From contig OX637796.1 of assembly GCA_951802425.1 (NCBI GenBank), positions 868,001-932,000 of the forward strand: DNA of 64,000 nt, written 5' to 3'. The stretch comes from Clavaria fumosa (lineage: Eukaryota > Basidiomycota > Agaricomycetes > Agaricales > Clavariaceae). The notes beneath the pieces are model-generated. The model was not told the DNA's origin and did not search any database. It saw nothing but the letters and a program-made list of their open reading frames with translations. Of this stretch, positions 41,331 through 51,631 are shown piece by piece. How positions within the stretch are numbered: the first letter of the stretch is position 1; the number at the start of each line of letters is the position of its first letter. The translations under genes and the position numbers were made by a program.

Positions 41331-41880
41331 TGCACGCACACACTAGACGTACCTCTTACCGCCGATCAGGGAGACAGACTCTGGTGCGTCGATTTCGTCA
41401 TCTCAACGAGTCCTCTCAAGGAAGCTCATTGTGACATTGTAAACATCAAGCCTGTTAGTGACTGGACTGTGTGAACCGCGAGGCATAAAACGGTGTCGAT
41501 CCTGTACAGAAAGGACACGCTATCAAGCGCGCGTGAGCCCGCCACTGTACCAAAAGACTGGAACTGCATTTACTGTACCATAGCTTACCATGGCAAACAT
41601 CAGACGATCTGTACCTCGTCGTGGGTTGGTGCGATGGTGCAGTGTATCACGGCATGTCTTTGGCCGCGTGTGCATATCTTTGGCGGGGTTACATCAACAG
41701 ATCACAAGGCCATCGATTGGCACCTTCTCACGGCAGCCACCACCATAACCACCACCACCGAGGCTGGTACTACATGTCTAAACTACGTGATGAAGTGAAT
41801 CAACACGATACATCGTCGCCATCACCACGGTTTCAAGATCCTGGACAGAGTCGGAGTGCACCAGGGGAATTCAACCGATG
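41331..41880. other. Junction region between inverted duplication units
   Basis: No gene supported. U4 (minus) and U5 (plus) stand back to back here, so this is the breakpoint of an inverted unit. A His-coding triplet run (CACCATAACCACCACCACCG near 41740) is simple sequence. Confidence 0.4.
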
Positions 41881-42756
41881 ATGGCCTCCACTCACCCCAC
41901 CGACAGCAGCGATAACATCGACGCACCAGAGTCTGTCTCCCTTACCGCCAGCAAGAGGCACGTCCAGCGCGGCGACAGCAAGCTGAGATGCGTGCATGCA
42001 GCGGGACAGGATGAGCGCGCTTCGAGGAACCGTGAGAAGCGGGCAGCGCAGGTTGGGGCTCTCCACGGCGGGGATGAAGAGGAGGAGGATGCGCCGCGAG
42101 CGGGGTCTGCCACTAGTGGGATGGAAGAAGAGATGGAAGCGGAAGACGACAGGGGCGGTGAGCGTCCGCGAAACACCCTAGTGTCTGGGGACACTGAACA
42201 TAAAGGAGGGCGGGGACGCGTCGATGCCCTTAGGCGAGCACGAGGAGGAAGAAGAAGATCTTCGATTGCCAGACCATATCTTTGCTGCTGCGTTCAAGGC
42301 CTCCTCGTCCAAACCCCTGCCCCGAAACCCTTTCTAAACGATCCCGGATGAGACGTAAGGAATCCGGCAAGAGCTTGATAGTAGGGTGAGTCACTCGGGA
42401 CATCGCCACTTTTTTTTTCCCTTCCCAACAATATGCATACTCTCTGCCCTCCAACTCGGGGATGACTCGCTCCCCCCACTTCCTTAGGTCCGCACGCTAC
42501 CCGACGCTCAGCAGCTGCAGTCGCTCGCCACGGTTACGACCGCACCGAACAAAGAGGTGCAACGCTTCGTCTCGAAGAGTCTCAATTTCAAGCAGTCGTC
42601 GACCGCGAAAGGCTGGGAGCGGCGTCCAAGTATATCAAACAAGCCTCGGGCTCGACCTATTCTGACCGAGTGTCTCACTAATCTTTTTCTCCTGCTCAGT
42701 CAACCTTGGAGTCTTGAAGGCCAACGGCCCTGCACGGCACTTTGTGAGGCGAAAAT
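41881..42756 (+). pseudogene. Utp16-like pseudogene (copy U5, inverted)
   Basis: The copy closest to the intact gene: ASTHPTDSSDNIDAPESVSL start, an internal in-frame deletion in the Arg/Lys helix, a 2-bp deletion at the SGD(R)LNIKE site that breaks the frame, a good first donor (GTGAGTCAC), an exon 2 missing a few bases at its start, and an intact last exon ending GPARHFVRRK. Its orientation is opposite to all other copies, as is TM copy 6 next to it. Confidence 0.75.
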
Positions 42757-43714
42757 GAAGGTCGAGCTTCGGGTGGACTCGACCTCTGCCGATTACGCAC
42801 GCTCATCCGTCAATGACATGGCTCCAGCACTCGTCGTCCTGCTACCTGATCCTGCCTCGCCCGCTGGCGCTGTGGTCTTCGACGCTTATACAATGGACCA
42901 GTCCGTGAAACGCGGTGTGTAATTTGCGTATGGTCCACTGACCATGTGTATATCAGAACCCATGCCGGCATTCGCGATGCACGTGTTCTCGAGGAATCGC
43001 AAGGCGAGGGTGGTGCCGGCCAAGGTTATTCGCAGCGATGTGACCTGTTAAACATAGAGTGCACTTTCTTCTGTGGATGTTCAAGTGATGACATGCCCTT
43101 CCATGGTCTCTTAGACCCTGGTATAACAGGCAAATCGTCGACACTCTTAGGTTCGAAGGATCCAACAATTCTAGTGTCGTCGCCTCCCTTGCGGACGAAC
43201 TAGGGGTTTGACTGGTTCTCCCTCACCTGATTTCTTGCCCGCTCCTCCTGTATCGAGCACACGCCCGTCATCATATCGGCCTCCGCATCCCGAACATCTC
43301 ATCGCCCACCCGCATGAAGTCTCACTCATTATTCAAATTCAAGGCGTCGGCACACGTCATCTTTGCTATATACCCACGTGTTTTTCGGTGTACCGTCGCC
43401 AGTCTGTGGTTGGTCGGAATTTGTGGGTGAAATTTGCCCGCCATTACTTTGGGCACTTGCGCATGGGAGAGGAGAAAGGTTGATAAGATTTTTGTCATCT
43501 GTTCGTAGGTCTGTCATCTTCTTTCGACTGTGCCTAATGTCAATTAGCAGGCACCAAGACCCAAACCCAACAGAATGCGACAATTTGATATACAAAGCAA
43601 GCAGTCGAATGGGATCACGGAATTCTCATCAACAGGTCAGCAACTACGGACGGAACTCAGCGGAAAGACGAGGAAGAAGAGACAAAGGAAATTGTAGGAG
43701 AACCACAACGTCGC
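42757..43714. other. Spacer of the inverted unit
   Basis: The frame with MKVELRVDSTSADYARSS and LPDPASPAGAVVFDAYT is open just past the U5 stop (to about 42921). The rest corresponds, inverted, to the DNA between a TM copy and a Utp16-like copy. No other gene seen. Confidence 0.45.
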
Positions 43715-44425
43715 TCAAACCTGAACCTCAGTCTGTTCCACCCTCGAGCTCACTTGACTTGCATACACCACTACCACAGCACAGAAACCAATTCCAACCA
43801 TAAGGCTCCCGATCATGATGACTGCGATGCCCACCGCAACACGAAGCATCTCAAGCGCGAGGACGATAGCCATGCCTACAATGCTGAGGAGCAACATGGC
43901 TGCCGGAAATAGAGCAGCGGCACGGAGCAGCCGAGGCTTGTTGATCGGAGTGGCGTTTGTGAAGTGTTGGTCACTTCTACCGCCTTGGTGGAGGTAGCAG
44001 ACGGCGGGAAAGATGGCGAGCAAGTTGAGCTCGGCGATGCAATAGAGGACGACGCGCGAAGATAGCCCATGGTTGGCCGAATTAGAGGCCAGCAGCTGCG
44101 CCTCAGTGGCGAGGAAGACACAGCACTGTGTAGGTGGGGCTCAGGTAATTCCAGGAGGAGAATCGCAGACGAGAGACACGAACAACGGCAATGATGGTAT
44201 GTATGTTGTCTTTCTTTATGCTCTGGTCTTCTGCAGAAAAAGAGGAATAGGTAAAGCTACGTTTTCGTGTCGTCTCCGGCTGAAAAACTGCATACCGGCC
44301 GGGTGATATTGAATAGCGGCAGGGAAGACCTGCTGCCCGACTGCGGTGATTTGAGTATTTGCGGTATCCGCTTCAGCCTGTTGTGTTGACACATGAGATG
44401 AACTTCTACACGTTTTTGAAGACAT
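43715..44425 (-). CDS. TM family copy 6 (inverted)
   Basis: Exon 3 is 44125-43715 (137 codons with stop, open; ends SSRVEQTEVQV). Exon 2 encodes EDQSIKKDNIHTIIAV. The exon 1 donor region carries the GCAGTCGGG form seen in copy 1, so the first splice is uncertain. Copies 1, 3 and 6 form one sequence subgroup by their exon 2 and by the longer acceptor tract CCCCACCTACACAG. This is the only copy on the minus strand. Confidence 0.6.
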
Positions 44426-44429
44426 CAGC

Positions 44430-45560
44430 TCTTTGTGAGGATGGTTGAGGAAAAGTAGAGTGTGGGGTGGACAGCGCTGGAGCCAGCTTGGGTATACGGG
44501 GGTACCTTTATTCATGGTCTGATATGGGCTTGGGGCCTGCCTTTCCGCCTGAATTCTGGGAATTTATTAGAGTGTGTTCGGGCACAGATTGTCGAGCGAT
44601 AATACAGCCAAATAACTCAATCTGTCCATGGGCTGCATTCGCGCGGGTGCTCTGCCCAAGCCCCGATCCAGGTACAGCGATCCAGGTACAGCATTCTCAC
44701 GCCGTGAGAATATTACAGTTACATTATCGTCTAAGATCTCAAGATCTCCGGAACTGCATCACTTCGCTTTGTGCATTTGGGAAGCCAGAGGCTCCACACA
44801 TATGGCGGCGTTTTCTTGTAATGGTAGCTTGCTTTTCTCCTCTAAGGGGCTGTAAAGAGACTCTGATGCGTCGAGGGTTATGTCTGCAGTTATGATGGAC
44901 GTAGGTTCGAAATGGTTGTAGAGGTATACGGACATACGGACAGTAACGACCCGCAGAGAATAAGGTTCGCGGGTTTCCTGGCCATGATGATGATGGCCAT
45001 GCCAAATGTTCGGCTGTATTATACCATTAGGGGTATGAGCCAGTGTGGTGCAAGTTCTCTCGGCGGCTTAACTGAGCCGTGGAAACGCAGCCAATCCATC
45101 TGCTTACCTGTCCATGGTCCCGACCTTCGTCCTGTATTGTCACGAACCATCATTTTCCGCCATTACTCGCAGGCCAACAAGAGAAGTGGATAAGAACGCG
45201 CTGAGATGAGGTCAATAAAAACCAATCAGATATCGAAACGCGTCTTCAGTCAGTCAGCAGTAGCCATCCCGGTGTTTCTTGTTCGCCGCCATTTTTTCGT
45301 TTCCCTCGACCGGTTTCTTCTCCACACAGGGCGAGGAAGGAAAGAAGAGAAAAAAAGGGCGCCTTTCGGAGAATAAACCCCGGCTGCGTGCTGATTGCCA
45401 TTAACAATATGTCGGGTGGATATACGTGTGTGCGTGTGTGATGGGTGATGCCCAGTGAGAAGTCCTTTGACACTAGCTGACACTATGTGACAGAAACTGA
45501 CTGAGTCGGATAACATCACCCCAAACCATTAGTTCGCACAACTCCTGGCTCAATCCGTCC
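44430..45560. other. Unannotated region between TM copy 6 and Plavaka-like genes
   Basis: No coding region supported. It includes a direct repeat (GATCCAGGTACAGC twice at 44666-44693) and an inverted repeat TTCTCACGGCGTGAGAA-like at 44694-44712. The left boundary of the Plavaka-like element should lie in this stretch, but I could not fix it. Confidence 0.4.
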
Positions 45561-45734
45561 CTGCCTGATCAGTCGATTGTAGCCAGCATTTCTGATATTA
45601 TCAGACTACTTGTACAATTGTCAATTGCTTCACCCATTCCCCGGCCTCCTCCATCGCTCGCCCGTTCTCCAGCCTTCTCCTTCGCTTGCTTGCTCGTCCT
45701 CCTTTCCCTGAGCATGTAGTGGCCATTAATTTCG

Positions 45735-48700
45735 TGATCTTGCAGTCTGAAAATGCTCATAAGAATGATACAGATGAAAGAAAGCGTTAGCATACCTTGA
45801 CACGATCATTGTAAGTCTAAAACAAGCTGGATAAGTGGCTGAGCTACGGCAAAGAAAGTAAAACACCCGAAGCTTTTCTTTGTCCTGTTGAACGTCACTC
45901 CAGAACTCTTCAAATTGGCCCAGAGTTCCAGTTAGATTTGCGGCCTTCCATTCGCGAGCACATTCCCATCTATAAAGCCATCACAACACAAGAGAATGGA
46001 CAAGAATTCGGACCACTTACTTTGGCGACACAGTCTGTGGCGGCTGCCACGAGCCTCGGCCACCTTTTCCAGCCTTCTTCTGTGTTTGCGGCGCTGTGGT
46101 GACCGCTATTTCGGGCACATGAACTGGCAGCTGGGCCTGCTGGGTACTAGTCGACGTTGACGGACTTGCTTTTGAATTGACAATGCTAATGAAAACAAAT
46201 GTCAGTAGATTGAATAATAGAGTAATGGAGTTACCTGTCAATAGCCTCGACTAAACGTTTGACCTTTCCCTCCAAAAGTCCCGCATCAACCCCGCGATCT
46301 TGAACAAGGTGCTCGAGAAGGGCAACCAGCCCAACCAGTCCAAACTTTCCACGTATGACAAGGGGCTTGATATTGTCGATTTTGTGCGGGAGAAGCACAT
46401 TGAGCTTCTGATCCCATACCTCCCAAATGTCTGCATCGTTTGCAATGTCCTTCGTCAAGTCTTTGGGTGGCAAGCTGTAGGAGGCGAGCGGATGTGTTTT
46501 ATTTGCCAGAGGGACGTGTTTTGGAAGTTTCTTGACCTTCTCGCAAAGCGTTTGAAGGACAGGGTTAAGGTTTGCTGTGGAGAATATAGGGCGGGCAGGC
46601 AGCAGCATAGGTTGGGACACAGGATTGAGCATGTCAAGCGAAGAAGGGCAGGGTTGCTGAGATCCTTGCATGGCAATATTGAGCGAGACAGGTTGGGATA
46701 GAGGATGATTTTCAGTCGAGGTTAGAATTTATTTGCCATTGTAGAAGCAGCACGATTCGAACCTTGTACAGTCAGCGGGCCACTGAGAGAGTCGATGTTG
46801 ATTGTAAAATTTGCTCTAAAGGTTATCTAGCCTCCGCTTTGCTGTACAGACACAAACATACAATGGATTACTTGCAATCTACTCAGGCATGAGTATAAAG
46901 TAATGATCTGGTGGATGCGACGCACCTTGGGAGGAGCAGTCTGCTTGTTTTGAGCTGGAAGGTCGCTGCTCTGGTAGGGCATTGAATTGGATTAAAAACG
47001 GTGAGGAAACATAGTCAAATCACTCACCTCTGTTGCCTCCATCGTTGGAGCCTCCTGTTCGGCAATGAAAGCGATTGAAGCTGATGCGAGAGAAACCAGC
47101 TACTTACCTTCTCTAAGTTGCTGTTTGAAGGACTCACAGTTGCTTTACGAGGTTCTTGCCTTGCATAAAGGTCATCAGTGTCGGAGAACTCAAATTCGGA
47201 ATCTGGAACAATTGCTCGAGACTTCTCCTTGCCTTTCCCCGTCCCCTTGTTCTTCTTCGCATGCGCAAGGTCTTCATTTTCGTCTGGCATAGACTTCCTG
47301 TCCTGTCGTTTTCGTTTTCGGGATGCATTATCATCATTTCGACGTCGAAAGGAACGCAGCCAGCTATGGTAGTTGCGCTTCCAGAGTTCTTCAACTTTCC
47401 AGTGGCCAGAGCAGAGACGGAGGTAAAAGAACTTGCCCTCGAGGATGTTGCGAAATGAGTTCCTAAGAGATTCGCCAGCAGAGGACCAATTGACAGGGGG
47501 CTTGCTGCGGTCAATGTGCAGGCGATCCTGTAGTTTTGATATATCATATGCACCAAATTGATGCATTTGAGTGATGAACAATTAGCATCAATTGGTGCAT
47601 GCACCTGATGTATCACTTTGGAGCATCTGATGCATTACCTCCTCATTGGGTGTGGATGGTACATCTGATATATCATGATGCCAGATGATGCATCTGCCAT
47701 AGCCATAGACAGTGAATGTATCATGCATACATAATGTTGATGTATCAGCATGTCAGCATCTGATGTATTGTTGAAGCAGTTCTGGAAATTTGGCACATCT
47801 GATATAACATGGACATTCAATACATCACTGCCAATGCTTATCCAAAAATGAATAAAAAAGCGGATTTATTATCATTAAACTTAAACTTATTAATGTATTA
47901 CAGTAATGACTAATATTAAATCTATTTCTATATAAATTCTATTTATTCACACTCTATCACAAGTCCTGAAGTTGGGAGAAAGTGGGGGGGGAAGCAGGGC
48001 AAGTTGCTGTATTTATATGCCGCACATTGTGGCTGTGCAAATGCGTGACATGGTAACACCTAATCAACGTTACCATGTCACGCGTTTGCACAGCCACAAA
48101 GCGTGGCATATAAATACAGCAACTTGCCCTGCTTCCCCCCCCACTTTCTCCCAACTTCAGGACTTGTGATAGAGTGTGAATAAATAGAATTTATATAGAA
48201 ATAGATTTAATATTAGTCATTACTGTAATACATTAATAAGTTTAAGTTTAATGATAATAAATCCGCTTTTTTATTCATTTTTGGATAAGCATTGGCAGTG
48301 ATGTATTGAATGTCCATGTTATATCAGATGTGCCAAATTTCCAGAACTGCTTCAACAATACATCAGATGCTGACATGCTGATACATCAACATTATGTATG
48401 CATGATACATTCACTGTCTATGGCTATGGCAGATGCATCATCTGGCATCATGATATATCAGATGTACCATCCACACCCAATGAGGAGGTAATGCATCAGA
48501 TGCTCCAAAGTGATACATCAGGTGCATGCACCAATTGATGCTAATTGTTCATCACTCAAATGCATCAATTTGGTGCATATGATATATCAAAACTACAGGA
48601 TGTGGTGCAATGTGGTCATTCCAGAATCCTCGCATGGCAGAGTAGAGCCGCTTCTTTTCGTCATAGGATATCAGCTTTCCATCTTCCTTTTCAAGAAAAG

Positions 48701-49438
48701 CCAGAACGCCATCGTCTTGGTTGGGATCGTCATTTCCAGCACCGCCATCATCGCCATCGAGATCATCTTTGTCCACCACCTTTATTACAGAAATCTGTGC
48801 GTTGTCGCCACGTTTTCGCACCCAATGGGTGACTTGGGGATAATCGACATGCCGAAGAGCTTCAAGCTCAGGAGATAAAGTGGGTACTGCCGAAGTTGGC
48901 GGATCTGAACCCAAACTGCTAGACGAGGCAGGGCCGGAAGAGAATGCAGGGACATTCAATGCATTTATGAGTCGATTTCTAAGTAGTACGATGAGCATAT
49001 GCACTTGAGAGAGCACGAAACATACTGTAGTTGCAGAATTTGATCTTTGAGTGCGTTGTTTTCTTGAAGGCAATTAAGATACGTAGGATTAGACGCAGCC
49101 AGTAGCATTTTGTGATTAAGTGAGTTGATAAAGGCCAGTTGGTTAGCAGAGAGGTTAAACAGCTGGTTGCCAGGTCCAGGAGGTGCAGACGGGACCGGCG
49201 CAGAAGGGACTGGTAGTTGAAGCGAGAGATTTGCACTATTCATCGGCAGTTGTTGCTGTAGGTAGTGCTAGAAAGCTTAAATTTACATCGAATCTAAAGG
49301 CTACTCACGCTGTATTGAGTGTTTGAGTGAGCTACTGATTGCAAGGAGTCGTTGCTGCCCAGTGCTGGCCAGTCCAGCAGAGAAGGCGTATTTGGCATCC
49401 AATTGAAGCTTTGCATGTAGATCTTGAGGCAAGGACAT
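45735..49438 (-). pseudogene. Plavaka-associated gene of unknown function, split by palindrome insertion
   Basis: Multi-exon minus-strand gene starting MSLPQDLHAKLQLDAKYAFS at 49438, inside the 3' end of the transposase ORF in another frame. Later exons encode NQLFNLSANQLAFINSLNHK and YLNCLQENNALKDQILQLQ (a coiled segment), then YPQVTHWVRKRGDNAQISVI and SAMRGFWNDHIAPH. The frame continues after the palindrome with RLHIDRSKPPVNWSSAGESL, an FLRLC-like FFYLRLCSGHWKVEELWKRN part, and a basic/acidic tail. Further exons (for example LPPKDLTKDIANDADIWEVW at 46.2-46.7 kb, then CAREWKAANLTGTLGQFEEF) lead to about 45735. The LRLCxxHWK...NYxSW pattern recurs in hypothetical proteins of basidiomycetes as I recall; no function is known to me. 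Some splice phases could not be reconciled. It works only if the palindrome is spliced out. Confidence 0.5.
47525..48601. mobile_element. 1,077-bp fold-back (palindromic) element
   Basis: Two arms of 533 bp (47525-48057 and 48069-48601) are reverse complements with only a handful of mismatches, all seen near the centre, and an 11-nt loop. The palindrome ends exactly at 47525 and 48601; beyond them the flanks are unrelated. The outer bases are AT then CCTGTAGTTTTGATATATC, mirrored at the other end. If the AT is the target duplication, removing the element restores the frame A-P-H-R-L-H-I-D of the host gene. Each arm carries about ten words of the type TGATRYATY spaced 25-60 bp apart. No transposase is encoded; it is a non-autonomous element. 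Confidence 0.85.
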
Positions 49439-51145
49439 ACTGAAGGTTTTTGGAGTATGAGATAGACGATGGTGTAGCAATAGTATTGATATTGATATCT
49501 GGGTGGCTTGATGCGGGTGGTATACCTAACCCTTCTGGCCTTAACATCGCAGGATAGTACACCCCAACGCCTGGCTTGTGCCGCCCAGGCATGGGGCAAA
49601 GGAGGCGACATCCGTTTCGACCATGGTGTCCAACCCAGCCGCTTAGCGCAGCCATTCCTACAGTATCAGCTGTCCCAAAGGCTAACCAAGGATATGATAT
49701 GAACTCCGTATCGCTTGAAGCATCCCAGACATGCAGACCTTGTTGTTGGCAGGCTGAGAGATGAGAAAATGTCGGGAAAAGAAAAGAATCATAGTGGTTT
49801 GGTGGGTTCGGGCCGCCAATGACAAAGAGAGGAAGGACCATCTCTCTCGAGTGCCGAACCTCTGGTGGAAAATCGATGAGGCTCGCGATTCCAAACCAGG
49901 TGTCTGATGCCTTGTCCCTATAAAGCTGTGCTCCATCCATTGAGATATTGAGGAGCATGTCGTTACTGGAGATCTCGCCAGACTGAACAATGTCAAGGTA
50001 TTCTGATCCGCAGCATATGTCGTCATAATCCTTAAGGCCACCAGGACTGCCTCGCTCTTCTAGAAGTTGAGTTGTACGTTTCAGACGATACCGAAGCTTG
50101 GCAACAGTTACTGGGTGTCGCCAAAGAGCTTGGAGCTGTGGACCAATGGGGAGTGTGGCAAATTGGCGACGAGGAATAGACGTAGAGAGGCCCTGAGACT
50201 GCCGGAAGCGATCTTCGCCACAAAAAGGGCACGTCTCAAGCTCGGAGAATGTGCTGGTGAAGGCAACACAACTATTGATGCACATGTCGAAATAGAGTGG
50301 CAAAACCCCGCTTATGGATTTGAGTCGGTTGCGCACTTGGTCAAAGGACAGCATTGTACTGTCAGGATAGCATTCCTTGATGCTTTTGCACACAGCTTCA
50401 TATGTTGCCTCAGAAGAATGGGCAGACAACGAAAGATATGTTGACATTGAGAGGCGCAGCTGTGGATCATCAAGGTGGAATTGCTCGTGAGGAGGATGAA
50501 TAAAGGATTCGAAGTCGGCAGAGCTCCATTGGTCCTCTTCGTCACGGAAAGAGGCATTCCGTATCTGCTCAACCATTTGCTGCATGCGGGCAAGGTCATC
50601 GAGCGTGGCCAGAGGGGGAGTAGGGTGAGCAGAATCGCCATTTTCATCCAAATCGAACAAGGGAGGTTCTTGCAGGCCTTCCGCATAAGCTTCTGCCATT
50701 CCGGCTAGTGAATCACGCTGACCAGGAGGAGGATAGAGCGCATCCACAGGAGCTTCGTTATCTTGCCCTGGCTCAAAGCTAGGCAGATTCTCATTTTCCT
50801 GTAGCAACCAGAGGGTTAGAGCAGTGCAATATCTATTCGCTGGCACTTGCTACATTCTGGGAGAGCTCTTGGCTATGATTGCGTTGATGCTGAGTTGAAA
50901 CCACACAAGAGATGAGTTTGACTCGGCTCAGAGGCATATATAATATTACTCACCTCATTGAAACCACGTTGTCTCTTTCTAACCCGGGATTGTTGGGTTG
51001 CACGCTCCTCTAAGCCCATTCCTGCCTCCAACTCACGCTGTGCTGCATGATCATACCAGGTTCGTGTTGGAATTGCCCGGCCTTCGGGAGGGGCCTGACA
51101 GTACTTCTGACATGTGCAAATTCTCGTTCCAGACCCCATGGCCAT
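49332..51145 (-). CDS. Plavaka-like (EnSpm/CACTA, Tnp2) transposase, C-terminally truncated
   Basis: Exons 51145-50954, 50889-50854 and 50798-49332. It begins with a Cys cluster (CTCQKYCQAP...WYDH) typical of the N-terminus of this group. Then come YFDMCINSCVAFTSTFSELE with CPFCGEDRF, FATLPIGPQLQALWR, LLNISMDGAQLYRDKASDTW (first catalytic Asp region), GPNPPNHYDSFLFP, LHVWDASSDTEF, FGTADTVGMAALSGWVGHHG and CRLLCPMPGRHKPGVGVYYP. These are the hallmarks of basidiomycete Plavaka transposases. It stops soon after YSKNLQYVL, where full-length relatives continue for several hundred residues including the last catalytic acid. It is therefore probably an inactive 5' part. A second gene starts inside its last 110 bp in another frame. 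Confidence 0.75.
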
Positions 51146-51250
51146 GAAATGGAAGCAGAGATGGGGGAAAATGAGTTCTATTCAGGTTCTAAGTACGACA
51201 CGAGTCTGAATGTGCCAGTCGACGTCAGATTTGATCACCAGCATCGACCC

Positions 51251-51618
51251 TATTAGCAGCAATAGAGTAGATATTAGTCTGAATAGAGTAAGATCCTTAG
51301 TTCTGGACGAAGCTACAAGTTATATTCAATAAATACCTGAATAGAGTAAGACTAGCAACTCTATCAGTAAAGTAATGAAGAGCAGAACAGTAAGTACTCA
51401 CTCCTTAGTTCTGGACGAAGCTAAGGAGTGTGGACGACTATACTAAGGCTTATACCAGCCTGTGGTAACTATAGTAATGTTGTGAAACATAAGTATGAGA
51501 CATAAATAAAACAGTATGTCATGAAACCTCTCCTGGAGTTCATACCCCTGTGTATCAGCCCTCTAGGCCTCTTGGTCTTCGTATTAGCCATCTAGGCTCG
51601 TCAGACATCCCCTTAACA
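51251..51618 (-). repeat. Copia 3' LTR
   Basis: 368 bp, identical to 55902-56269. It contains an internal duplication of the word CTTAGTTCTGGACGAAGCTA. Confidence 0.95.
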
Positions 51619-51630
51619 CTCCCCCTCGAG
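51619..51630 (-). promoter_or_regulatory. Copia polypurine tract
   Basis: In element orientation CTCGAGGGGGAG directly precedes the 3' LTR. Confidence 0.8.
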
Positions 51631-51631
51631 C

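Noticed and set aside
45246..45519. Minus-strand frames of about 80 residues near 45.3 kb
   Set aside because: No homologous copy, splice context or recognisable motif.
46740..46775. tRNA-like GGTTCGAATC on the minus strand
   Set aside because: The flanking bases do not pair as a T-arm stem and no other tRNA arms are near.
47635..48491. Identical 61-residue ORFs on both strands (MNVHVISDVPNF...)
   Set aside because: They are mirror images made by the palindrome arms. The reading is formed by the repeated TGATRYATY words and shows no protein-like features.
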